From: Kalaharituber pfeilii
Taxonomy: Eukaryota > Ascomycota > Pezizomycetes > Pezizales > Pezizaceae
DNA length: 64,000 nucleotides
NCBI GenBank assembly: GCA_015179045.1
Contig: WHUZ01000015.1
Location: 806,001 to 870,000 of the forward strand
Direction of reading: 5' to 3'
Of the stretch, positions 20,695 to 32,142 are shown one piece after another. Both the position numbers and the translations under genes were made by a program. The notes below the pieces were generated by a model. The model was not told the origin of the DNA. It worked only from the letters and a program-made list of their open reading frames with translations, and ran no database searches. The stretch's first letter is position 1, and each line of letters opens with the position of its first letter.

Positions 20695-23304
20695 ATGGCT
20701 ATTTTCGCGAATTGCAACATTGCCTTAGCCGGCACATTCAAAGGAAGGAAGCAAGGTATATTTGCCATGAAACCTCCTGACTGCAAGCTCTAAGTTAATT
20801 GGTTACCTCTTCAGCCGATATTCAATTCTCTATTACCTCCAATGGCGGCACTTACTCCGCCGCAGTGACTCCCGGAACTACAACCCATCTGATAACGAAC
20901 ATCTCTGATGTAGCCAAGCGAGGGCCAAAAGTGAAGGTTGCCCTGGATAAGAGCAACAATGTCACCATCGTTGGAATAGATTGGCTCGATAAGTGCTTAG
21001 AGGAGGGAAAGCAGGTTGATGAAACAGAGTACATACTAAACCTGGAAGAAGATGAGGATGGTGACATTGAGATGGCAGATAGCCAAGCTACAAATGGTAG
21101 CCTTCGAAGGTCTGCCAGAAGTACATCGAAGGCGGTAGCCTCAAGTCAAGATGCCGTTCCGGCACCACAACCGGCTACTGCTCTAGCAGCGGGAAAGAAG
21201 CGAGGTAGGCAAGCAGCCAAAACGAACGCAGTGCAAGAGGAACCAGAAGCGGAGGAAGTGGTGCAGGATAAAGATGAGGATCAGGTAATGAAGGATACTG
21301 AAGAGGAAGAGAAACCAGCAAAGAAGGCGAGAAGTGGAAAGGCTGCCGCTACTGCTGCTGCTTCTGCAACTGTTCCTGTTCCTACGTCAGCCGCCTCAGC
21401 CCCGGTAGCCCCTGCGCCTAAGAGAGGACGTGGTGTAGCAAAGACAGCCTCACAGATTGACACCGCAGCAGCACCTGCACCAACTCCTGCACCAACGAAG
21501 AAGGGCCGAGGAAAGAAGAAAGAGACAACTGCTGCGCCTGATGCGGAAGAAGACAAGGAGGAAACGAAAGATGACAAGAAGGACGACAAAGAGAAGAAAG
21601 GCAAGGATAAGGAAGACAAACCGCCGGTCAAAATGAAGACCGTAAAGATGGCCAAAGGCAAAGCACCAGTTGATGAATTCTTTCCCGATGCGCAAAACTG
21701 GGAGGTTTACGTGGATAAGGACGGAGTCATTTTTGACGGAACCTTGAATCAAACCGACATAGGCAAGAATTCCAACAAGTTTTATTACGTGCAGTTGCTC
21801 TATCACCCGCAATCAGGAGGCTACGCGACTTGGACACGATGGGGCAGAGTTGGAGAGTCTGGGGCAACATCAATTGTAGCGCCAAAGAATTCAACTCTCA
21901 GTAATGCGATGTATCAGTTCGAGAAAAAGTTCAAGGACAAGACTGGGTTGAGCTGGGCGAACAGATTTGATGAGCCCAAAGCTAGAAAGTACACCTATGT
22001 CCTGAAGAATTATGCGGAGAGTGACGATGAGGATGATGAGGAGAACGGTAAGGGCAAGGGTAAGGGCAAAGGCAAAGATAAGAAGGAAGAGAATGAAGAA
22101 CCACCGATTCCTGAATCTAAAATCCATGAGGCCCTACAAAAATTAATGTCCCTCATCTTCAATACGAATATTATGCAGCAGCAACTAGTATCTATGAGCT
22201 ACGACTCAAACAAGCTCCCTCTCGGAAAGCTGTCAAAGAGCACTCTCAACCAAGGATTTCTCGTGTTGAAGGCAATTGGTGATCTTCTTAACAACCCTTC
22301 ATTAGCTCAAAGCCAGCACCATTGCTCACCTCGCGATGCATTCATACAATTAACAAACAGATACTACTCGGTCATTCCTCATGCATTCGGAAGAAATGTT
22401 CCTCCTGTTATCAATAGCCCTCAAATGCTGAAGAAGGAAGTAGAACTCATCGAGTCCCTTGGAGACATGCAGATCGCCTCAGAGGTTATTAAGAATACTA
22501 AGGCTCCACGTGACGAGGACGGCAACCCTATCAACCCGATCGACCAACAGTTCCAGTCGCTCCGTCTTGAGGAGGCTATCCCGCTTGACAAAAAGTCGGG
22601 CGAGTTCAAGAACCTCGAGGGTTATCTCAAGAGGACTCACGGCAAGACTCACCATGTGTCCCTCAAAGTCGAAGAGATTTTCCGAATCGAGCGCCAAGGC
22701 GAAACACAACGATTCAAGGACGCCGGCTATGATACCTTACCAAATGACAACCGATACCTTCTCTGGCACGGATCACGTGTTACAAACTTTGCGGGTATCT
22801 TGTCTCAGGGTCTGCGTATTGCCCCGCCAGAAGCTCCAGTTAATGGCTACATGTTCGGCAAAGGTATATACCTAGCCGATATGGTCACCAAATCCGCGAA
22901 TTACTGCTGTGCATTCTCAAGCGACCAGACTGGTCTGCTACTGCTCTGCGAGGCGCAATTGGGTAACCCCATGTTTGAGCTAGTGCATGCCGATTATCAT
23001 GCCGCGGAGAACTCGAAGAAGGCTGGTGCTCTTGCAACAAAGGGTAAAGGACGAACTGCTCCAACTCAGTGGATGGATGCTGGCATCGTGCACGATGACT
23101 TGAAGGGAGTGAAGATGCCGGATATCAAGGCTCATCCAGGAGATATTGATGAGAGGGGGTTGTACCTTCAATATAACGAGGTATGTTGCAATGGAGACAC
23201 CATTGACACAATAATTCATGCTAACTTTGATACTCGCAAAGTATATTGTCTACAATGTGGCTCAAGTGAAACTTCGATACTTGTTCAGGTGCAAATTTCA
23301 ATAG
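20695..23304 (+). CDS. Poly(ADP-ribose) polymerase (BRCT-WGR-PRD-catalytic)
   Basis: Three exons (20695-20755, 20815-23180, 23242-23304) encode 829 residues. A BRCT domain occupies about 1-95 (start MAIFANCNIALAGTF, with GIDWLDKCLEEGK). A long Ala/Lys/Glu-rich linker with KKGRGKKK-like basic runs follows. The WGR domain centres on Trp363 (TRWGRVGESG). After a second Gly-Lys linker comes the helical regulatory domain (IHEALQKLMSLIFNTNIM) and the catalytic domain. The NAD-binding triad is complete: His672 in LWHGSR, Tyr706 in GKGIYLAD and Glu809 in LQYNE. The last exon ends VKLRYLFRCKFQ. There are no zinc fingers, as usual for fungal PARPs; DNA-break sensing presumably uses WGR and BRCT. It adds ADP-ribose chains in DNA repair and chromatin. 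The second intron falls directly after the Glu809 codon. Confidence 0.95.
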
Positions 23305-23607
23305 ATAAGTGTGATTTTGATATTTCATCTTGTTTGTGTTTCGCTGCCATCAAGTTTGGTTGGTTCGGATTTTGGCTCTTGTGATATATAGGGTTCGAAT
23401 TGTTCCTTTTTCATTTTCATTAATCAGTTCTGTAGCTTTCATCAATGTGAAATTTTTGTTACCGGTAACTGTGATCGTGAAAACAGTAAGGGCATCATGT
23501 TGAGATATCACTACTAGTCTCGGCGCCTTCACTACGCTATCTGTATGTATATCTTCTTAGGAGAGTAACATCATAATTGTTATAAAGTACTCCCAAATGC
23601 CGTAATA
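23305..23607. other. Convergent spacer PARP / SET gene
   Basis: Some 300 bp of AT-rich DNA between two stop codons, presumably both 3' ends. Nothing else is seen. Confidence 0.5.
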
Positions 23608-25543
23608 TTATGCTAAGTCCACTTCTTCATCTCTTCGTGCAGTGAGATACTTCTGTACGACATCACAAGAAACAAGCCTGTTCTTCTCGACTTCAAACCA
23701 CTCAACTGACTTTTTCAGCAGCTTCCGCTCACGCTCCCGCAGCTCCTTTGCTAGCATTGCAATATGCTTTCGCACACCTTCCCTATCAGACGATCTCTCT
23801 TCAGTTTCATCCCATTGCTCCGAAATAGACAACCTGTGCGTGTCTTCAATTACGCGTGCGACAATATCACCATCCTCTAGCTCTTCCAGCTTTTCCTCCA
23901 CCACTTGTTGAGCAGTAACTATGGCACGGAGATGATACACTTCCCAGAGTCTCGAGTTTTCAAGACACATTTTCAAAGTCGACATGTCATATATAATAAT
24001 TCCATCTCCGTCTAAGTCCTCATTTTTTCCTTCACCCCTTTCCTCTGTTCGCCAATATAGTTTCAATTCCCTTGTACCGTCATTTTGCTGTAGGATCTCG
24101 AACATAAGCCCGTCTTCAGCGTTGGTGATTAGTAGCCATATGGCATCACTGATCCAAGCAATATTATTCTCGTCTCGATCAATCAGTTTTATGGTGGGTG
24201 GAGAAGAAAGCATAGCCTCTTTTGCCAGACTGAGAGGATCATCAGCAGATAGGGAAAGTGGCAAAGCGAGCCACAAGCAGGTAGCAGACTCAAGCATGAT
24301 GAAACCGTAAGAGAAGAGTAACTCCGCGGCTGATTTATGGGAGCCATAACTAGATATAAGCAAAACAATCACATTAGACCAGCTACAATAGGTGGTATAC
24401 AAGAAGAGTTTCAGAACGGGGCAGTTGGGAAGTACTTGATTCGGAGCTCAGTCCTATCTTTCGTATCCAGTATGAGTAAATTGCCTCCATACTCCGCTTC
24501 CACAGGGAGAAGGACAATATCACCAGTGATTTCATTCAAACTATAATAAGCATTGGCTTCGTCTCCACCATGGTTAACCATGTCCAGAAATGGAATTAGG
24601 CAAACACCTAAATTTGGTAGCTCAAGTACACGAGACCGGAACCAAGCATCTATGCGGATCCAATCGGAGAGTGTGAGATGTGAAGTTGATGAAGAGTCCC
24701 AGAGGTACTTTTGGCACCAGGGGATTGACGAAGTAAAATGCTGGAAGGTGCGATACTCGTGGGCGAGAGCTGCCATTTTGGCTGGAACAGCCTGTGGGAG
24801 TGTCAACGAGGCAGATGTTCTAACTGTTGGATATTATAGACTTACTCGCCCAAGGGAGGTCCCATTGAGAAGTGCTCTTTCCTCCTCGGACCAGGCAGTA
24901 GGGACTGAGACAGATGGTAAAAACTTGATGTATCTGACGCTCGAGTAGATAGAAGGTTAGCGGACTTTTAACCAGATCGTAATGGTTCCGTTGTCCAGGT
25001 TGCATACAATTTGCAATAGCAGCAAACGGAGACCTACTCCGACCATATACCTCCGGTTCCAACGCCTAGTCCTCTTCTCCTGTCCTCGGCCTTACTTTCT
25101 TTCTCCTCCGGGTCAATTGCCCCTCTTGCCATCATGACAGCCAAGAATAACATGATCATAAGGCGAGGGTTTTTGCCCCATGGAAGAATCTGTTCGTGCT
25201 CCTCTTCGCTATCCTCATCCTCAAATACCAGATTGGAGAGTTGTTTGTCTCCAGCATCGTCGTACTGGTTCTGTTCCGCACCCAGAATCCCACAGCATGC
25301 CCTTAGCACATCTTTAATCCAAGCATCACTCTTTCCTGCGAGTTCCACACTATCAGCCGATAGTACTAAATCTTTTTCAATACTAAGAAGTGGCCGATAG
25401 TGTGAGTTGTATTTTCCAGGGCTGAATAGCAATCCAAGCCCAATTTCAGGGTTGATTCGTGAAATCGAGGTGCCGTTGAACTGTACGTTGTGTAGGCGAG
25501 CGAAGGCCGCAAGAGCTGTGGAAGGATATGTGGGCAGTCGCAT
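23608..25543 (-). CDS. SET-domain protein lysine methyltransferase (SETD3/RKM/LSMT-like)
   Basis: Four exons (25038-25543, 24846-24933, 24436-24791, 23608-24349) encode 563 residues. The split SET core is visible: WSEYIKFLPSVSVPTAWSEEERALLNGTSLG, then CLIPFLDMVNHG (NH at about 271-272, cofactor-binding), and RINYGSHKSAAELLFSYGFI (about 315-334) with the catalytic-pocket Tyr. The C-terminal half is a helical region ending in charged coiled-coil-like sequence (RERERKLLKKSVEWFEVEKNRL), like the Rubis-subs-binding domain of this class. Family members methylate lysines on ribosomal or other non-histone proteins; the substrate is unknown here. Exon 1 ends in phase 2 with donor GTAGGT, chosen because it joins WSE to YIKFLP and avoids an immediate stop. 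The gene is divergent from NUP188 with 430 bp between the starts. Confidence 0.88.
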
Positions 25544-25973
25544 CTTGCTCTGTTGACAGCAAGCACCAGCAGCATGCTATCTCATATTCTGATACCGTTG
25601 TGGTGCTGAATTGCCGCTGTATTTCCTTTCGCTGAGGAGTCTGAACAGTAAGAAAAGTGATGCGAAGATGGGGGGTAGGGTTGCGAGCAAGCACATGTCT
25701 TTCCTCACAGATCTTGGCACCACCAAGGCGCTTATGTCAGCCACAAGAGACCCTTGGGACCTTCAATTCTCAATTGTTGTCTTTCACAACGCGTCGCAGC
25801 AGGACAGGAGTTCACGGCGCACCGTACACCAGCCGGGCATATACACAGACGGTGTCCAAACGCAACAGATCCAGCAGCGGAAACAGAAGCAGCCTGTGCG
25901 GAAGACAGCGTAGTGGCATCAGCATACCAGTGGCTCATAGGCATTCCTACAATTCACACATCATCCATATATT
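25544..25973. promoter_or_regulatory. Bidirectional promoter region, SET gene / NUP188
   Basis: A 430-bp stretch separates the ATG codons of two divergent genes. Open frames on both strands are short and show no family. No TATA box stands out on either side. It probably holds both promoters and leaders. Confidence 0.45.
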
Positions 25974-28900
25974 ATGGCTTCACCTGCGAGTGAACATCTA
26001 GACGATGCCCTAAAAAACAGATCCACACTGTTGTAGGTTTTCGGCGATTCTCTGGCTATATGCTATGCAAGCATAGCTGACATCTGGTTAGGTCATGGAA
26101 GGCTGTATTTGGCCGGCTAACAGCCTCTCCAAACACCTTTTCTCAATCTTTATCGGACTATATGCTGTCGCCATCTCAGCTTAAGACTCTAACACAATCG
26201 TACGCTCCGTTCTCTCTTCCATCATCAGCATCAAAACAAGCTTTTGAGACAAAAACCGCCGCAATTAACTTCGATTCAACCGACCAGCAAGGGCCGTTAC
26301 CTCCAATCAGTCATTTGAAGAATGAGGCACTTGCCCTGTCAAAGTCACTAAATATCGATGAGCTTGCAGCATTGAGGATTGTAGTCTTAGAATATCAGTC
26401 CCGGGACAACGCAGCTTTATTGAAAGCTTCGTCAACACCCTCTTCGCAGGACGGCGGGCTATTCTCATTTGCCAACAATTACATTGTCAATGCTGGGGAT
26501 ACGGAGACAGATGCAGAGAAAGCGGAGAAAGCATTACAACGAAGGATAACAATTTATCTAACGGAGAGGAGATATGTCATCAAGTGCGCAAAGTTCCTTG
26601 TCAGAGCCAGCTTCACGAAGGGAAATGCTTGGAAACAGGCTGGGAAGCGACTTGTGTCAGAGCTACAGTTAGGGGATAACGATACAATGAAAATGATGAT
26701 GAAGATAATAAGGAAACGAGTAGTACAAGGTGAAGGAGACGCTCCACAGTGGGTCAAGAATAAAGTTAAGGAGGACACAGACGTATTGATTCAATGGGAA
26801 AAACAAGTACGAATTCGTTGCTTCCTGGAAGGAATCCACAGCTTATACTCATATTGCATCTGATAGGTTTTACTTGAAATAATCCATCTTCTCCAGTTGA
26901 TGTTTTTACTTTGCTATAGGACTATTGAAATCACAGGTTCGACAGCAACTGCATGGTTTAAGCTCATGGATGAGACTGCCTTTTTTAATCAAATACATAC
27001 CGTACGTGCACTGAATTCCTTTCTTTGACTGCCATACTAAATTTATCTCTTCTGCAGCCTGCCATAAATCAACTTCCTGATATCCAAAATCTGAACTCAT
27101 ACTTGCACCCCCTCTGCTCGATCATCTCCCTCACTATACTCTCACTTCACAAAGTTGATGACTACTTGATTGCATCCTTCACGCAAGATAACCCTGCACC
27201 ACCAACTGGTGGTGTTGCTTTTGAAGACAATGCGTTCTACCTCAAGTCCCCCAACGCAATTGCAGAGGTCACTCAGATACTTACCGAACATGCGCGGAAT
27301 CCGGTTGCTTCACTAGCATCATTTGGCTGGAGTCTGATTTTGCGTCGTATAGGAGAATGTTTGTATTCAATTGGGCACGACCCTGAGGACATCGAAACCC
27401 CTACTCCTGAACCGTCAGCATTTGCAACTCCCGCGAGACGCCGTCGAACAGGGAATGCCGCTGCCGACCTTTACATCTCTAGCCTCAGTACAATATATGT
27501 ACATAACCCACATGGAAAATCAGTAGCCGCATTTCTTGCTAAGTCAGCTATATCGGATTGTCATGTCTTTGACTTAATTGTCCAGCTAGTGACGAGCGTG
27601 GCAACCGAGGGAAATGGGGGAATAGCATGGAGTATCGGCCATGAGGAGGACGGGAAAAGCATGAAAGCAGTTATAGCAACTGTCGTAAGGAAGGCAACGG
27701 AGGTTGTAGAATTCAGTCAGGGAATTGTGAGCGCAGTGTTGGTATTAAACGAGGTTCCAATAAGCGAGGCCTGGAAAATGAAGCATCCTTCAGAGCCTCA
27801 TCCGTTTTCTCTAGATAATGAGCAGGATCCACTGGATACCTCCCAAGATTCCATGGCGACCAACCTGTGCGACACTGTAGCGAAGTTCTGGAGCGATCCG
27901 GAGGCACTAACCAAAATAATGATTCCAGCAAGGGCCCGCTTTCCCTATGAACCACTACCATTCCTGAAAATCATCCGATCTCTCGCAACAGACGTCGAAC
28001 GCACTCATGCAGTTTTGACAAAAATGGATACATATACACAAGCGCTGCCTGTGGGATTTGGTGGCTATGAAATTGGGTTACCCTTAAACAATAATCTCAA
28101 TGCCAGTAACTTTGGCTTCGCGTCAGTGAGCGGTAATGGGAGCGCTACTGGCAGTGTTGATGATTCTGATGCTGGGTGGATTGTTTTAGCAGAAGAACTA
28201 TGCCTTTTTGCACCCCGAATGATTTCTGGATACGAAACTGGCGAGGATGAAGTAGGTGGTGGAGGTCTTGTTCTTCTCCCAGATACACATGGAAGAGTAA
28301 TCAGCGATAATAGGACAGTACCTCCGATTGTCATGTGGCAATTTCGATATTCTGCTTTGACTCTCTTCGGTAGGATACTAGAATGTGCCCTCATAGGAGC
28401 ATCAGGAGGGGGATCCAGCGCTATTTTCAAAAGGGGTAGTAATGGCGCGGTGGTGGATCCAGCGGGAACCCAGGAGGTTATAGGGGAGATCATCTCTATT
28501 CTTACAACGATGATTCTAGCAAGTTGCTCAAGTGGAAGCTCTTCTGAGCACGCCGAAAAGGTTACCCTGATTCTTGAAGAAACCTCAGATGCAGTTGGTC
28601 GGAACCGGGATGTGGTCAGTATAATTTTTGATCTTTTGGAAGACGCGCTACAGGCCTCTTGCCGCGCAAGTGCTACACAGAGTACGGAGTTTATCACAAT
28701 AGGCCTACAGTTTGTGAATGCACTGGTACCGATCCTCCCCAACCGTGTTTGGCCATATCTCGCCAGAAGCAGTCTACTTGAGAGACACGGTAAAGAGGGC
28801 ACTCTCATACGGATAACAAGCGGAATTGAAGTTGTCAAAGGAGAATACGATTTTACATGCACTGCATTGCGTCTATTTGAGGATTTAGTAGAAGATGGTA

Positions 28901-31900
28901 TTAGGGGCGCAGTTGAAAAGAGCGGAGTTGTAGGTGGTAATGGGGTTGTTGTGTTCGCTAAAAAGGCAGGTGTGGGGGCAGGCGTTAGCGCGAGCGTTCA
29001 GCGGGAAATTTTGGAGGAGTGGACGCATTGGGGTGTGGATCTGTTCGAAAGTTACCAGGGCTGGAAGTATCTCAACGGGGAGGAGAAATCCGAAATTGGT
29101 GAGTACCACTACTAAGCCTTCACTCCCTGTTTGGGTTTCACTAACTTTATACTCAGGGCGTAGAATCACTAAAATTTTAACTAGGATACTTGACGCTGTA
29201 TACGGTGTTGATGACTCTATGGACCTGAAAAGTAAGATCACTGGCCTCCTCGCCTCGTCAGCGGAGCATCTCACAAAGGTCTTTCTCTCTGATTCTACGA
29301 CAACGCTTCCTTTGCAGCCAATCGTCAGTGCTATCCACGATGGTGTTACCATCCCAGAATCCTCCTTATATGTTAAGCCATTGCATAACTGGGTCTTCCT
29401 CGTAACCTCAATAATGCAATTCGCAGCGACGCTGGTGAGAGTGAGAGCATACATTGGGCAAGGCACCTACTTGTTCTTTCGATGGGCTTTACTAATATGA
29501 GTTTTTAGGCTACCGCCATCACAACTTGAGACCCAACTATACGAAATTTCTCCTTTCATTGCGAAACTTTATGCCGTCCATGACCGATTTCGGCTCCCCG
29601 TTGTAGATCTCATTGAGGCCATGATATCCGCATCTGGTACTGCACCAGCTAACACTGACCTTCTCTCCAGCAAACGATCGCCTGAGCCTCCTTCTTTGCT
29701 GGGGCATCTCGGGACAGAATGTGCAAGTGCCTTTACCCAAGTGTTGTCAGCTCTTGATTCTCCGTTACATGAAATTGAGTTAGAAACGAAAATATGGAAC
29801 CTCATTTCCGCAATCGTGAGCAACCGGCAACAGGGAATGTCTATCCTGCTTCTACGAGGAGAAACATTACTAGGAGGTTTTAGTGGGAATAGCGATCACA
29901 AAACAGCTGCTACTACAACTGGAGTTAAAAAGAATAACTCAATTCTAACCGTAGCCTTAGACGAGCTATCTGACACGATGAAACTTGACAACCAACCTGA
30001 GAAGGCACTTGCGATGCTTGAAACAGTAGCCTTGAGCCAAAATTACTGGAGCCTTGCCATGGAAGATATGGGCCGACATCCGAACTTCCTTTCTTCCATG
30101 GTGAAATACGTAGAGTCGTTTAATGTCGAATTCCAGTCTTCGGACACCAAGGAAACTGCAACTATGAAAGCAAACAAAGTGGCTGTGGTGGCGAATATAG
30201 CGCGTATTCTTGCCATGCACATACACACCAAGCGTGCATCCTCCTCCCGTCATGAGCCCGGGTTCATTGCACAACTTCTGAACCCTAATACTCTAAGATT
30301 TTACTTCCAGAATGGTGTAACTATCTCAGGATACAGGCCTTCTCTACATGGCCATTTGGGGAAAAATTTTGAGGACAAGTGGCCAGGACTTGGATTGATG
30401 AAGCTTAAAAGAACAAAGCTGAGAAAGCGAGCCTATGGAACAGGTTACTTCTACAACCTAGGATTAGCGTCTCAGGTGCTTGGGTTTGATAAATTTTGGG
30501 AGAGTGATGGAGCCAGTGGCAGGACTGCTACTTCTGCGAAGTCACACAACATTATCAGCGGATATAGGGAAGAGGTGGAGCAAGCAAACCTCAATTTGAG
30601 CTTGATTGATAGTCAAGTAGTATGTATCTTTTCTATCACCTCCCTGTATATGAAATCTAACATATCCATCTGTTACAGGTTCTCCTAAGAGCATGGAAAT
30701 TACTTGCGATGGAGCTATGTCCTTTTGCATTCCAGAATGCTGAACTCTCCAAATCTCTGATAAAGGTAGTTGAAAGCTGTCTACAGGCAAATATCGATTC
30801 TTGGCACCTCCCGGCCCCTATTGCCAAAATCATCTTTGCAGAGCGAGCCGAATTTGCCTTTATTCTCATGCGAAGGCTATCTCAACAGCCAATCAGGTCA
30901 GAAGATGGAAGACTGTACGAGGGAGTGCTAAAATTCGTCTGGAAAGCTATTTTAAATCAAAGAGCAGACTTCCGCAGAGCCCTAAGTACTGGTGAGGAGA
31001 TTAACTATTATCGATCTCTGTTAAGGATCTTGTACATGGCTTTGCTTGCGCAACAAAACAGAACGGATTCACTGCCTGTGGAATTGTGCTATCTGGTTTT
31101 AGACATGCTAAACCTTGTTGTCGCTCAAGGATTTATGGATCTAGCTCAGGCAGCACAAGCACACCCAGAAACGTCTAACCCGGAAGATATAGCCCTTATT
31201 ACTGGTATCTTACAGGCTAGCTTCAAGCTAAAGGGTATCGAAGTCATTCACTCTGGCATTAGCATGCACATCTTTGACCAGGGCACTATCAGAGCAGCTA
31301 CTACCTTATACAGTTGGGCAGAGCAAATCGGAGCCACTGAGAATGGTCACAATGACCCGGCTTATGGAGAGTTGGCTGTTCTGTTCTTGCTAGAGATGAG
31401 CTATGTTCCCCTACTAGCAGAGCAGCTGGCTGTTGAGCCGCTTCTTGAGTTACTGTTAACATCAAGTCTAAGTCATACCATCAGGAGTAGCATGACCGCT
31501 GGTCTCAATAACCCACTCCAACACCACCGCTTACACAGCATCTGGTCCCGGGGGTTGCTACCAATAATGGTAAACCTTCTGATAGCAATTGGACCCCGTA
31601 TCGGACCAGATGTGGTTCGATTCCTGAGCTTCTTTGGCACGCAAGTAGAAGGGCTTGTTAATTCATGGGGTCAACGCGGCAATGCAATTACGCTAGCCTC
31701 GGTTCGAGAGACAAGCACTCTTGTGGGTCTCCTGGAGATCCTTCGGGCTTGGGGTGTGGACATTCCCTCTCCGAAAAGCCCTATCCATCAGCAGCAACAA
31801 TTTAATGATGACACAGAGATGATGCGCTCTAGTACTAATGGGGGTATCTCTGAGGAGCTAACAACAGTATTCGGTGGGCAGTCCAATACAGAGCTGATTA

Positions 31901-32142
31901 ATGGTATACGGTTCGATAAAGGCATCATCTTGGAAGGAGTAGAATATCTACTCAATCATCGAAATTACCTTGCTAGCTTAGTGGTACCTACGACTTTGGA
32001 AGAAGAGGAGGAGAGTGCTGTAGTAGAGAAGACCGAGGACAAGGCGGGTGTAAGCAAACTTGTGGAAAAAGTTATAAAAGAGATGGATATTCTGCGGAAG
32101 CTCTTGACTGTAGTAATTGGAGATGAGGCAGAGAAGGCCTAG
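25974..32142 (+). CDS. NUP188: Nucleoporin NUP188, nuclear-pore inner-ring scaffold
   Basis: Seven exons: 25974-26032, 26092-26806, 26867-27001, 27058-29098, 29157 to about 29434-29472, 29509-30619, 30679-32142. They encode about 1930-1950 residues, the size of fungal Nup188 (about 1,850 in Chaetomium). Recognisable segments are LLSWKAVFGRLTASP and KQAFETKT at the N-terminus, ETANLNLS-like QANLNLSLIDSQV, AWKLLAMELC, VVESCLQANI, EDIALITGILQASFKLKGIE and YGELAVLFLLEMS. The protein is almost wholly alpha-helical (SHI/HEAT-like solenoid) without FG repeats. It works with Nic96 and Nup192 partners in the inner ring and in inner-membrane protein import. Exon 3 reads straight through a TATAG that looks like an acceptor. 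The exon 5/6 junction does not keep frame with the obvious GTGAGA donors; see findings. The start lies in a 59-nt first exon, supported by the in-frame joint STLLSWKAVF. Confidence 0.92.

Noticed and set aside
21281..21812. Antisense frames opposite the PARP linker
   Set aside because: They mirror the low-complexity Lys/Glu/Ala codons of the PARP linker and have Ser/Phe-rich nonsense composition.
23385..23405. GGGTTCGAATTG word as a tRNA B box
   Set aside because: Flanking sequence cannot form T and acceptor stems, and it lies in the PARP 3' region.
26928..26932. Second intron in NUP188 ending at TTTGCTATAG near 26919
   Set aside because: Reading straight through keeps an open frame (VLLEIIHLLQLMFLLCY) with the helical character expected of Nup188, whereas splicing there breaks frame.
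28065..28862. 265-codon antisense frame opposite NUP188
   Set aside because: The sense frame is part of a confidently identified nucleoporin; the antisense product has no domain.
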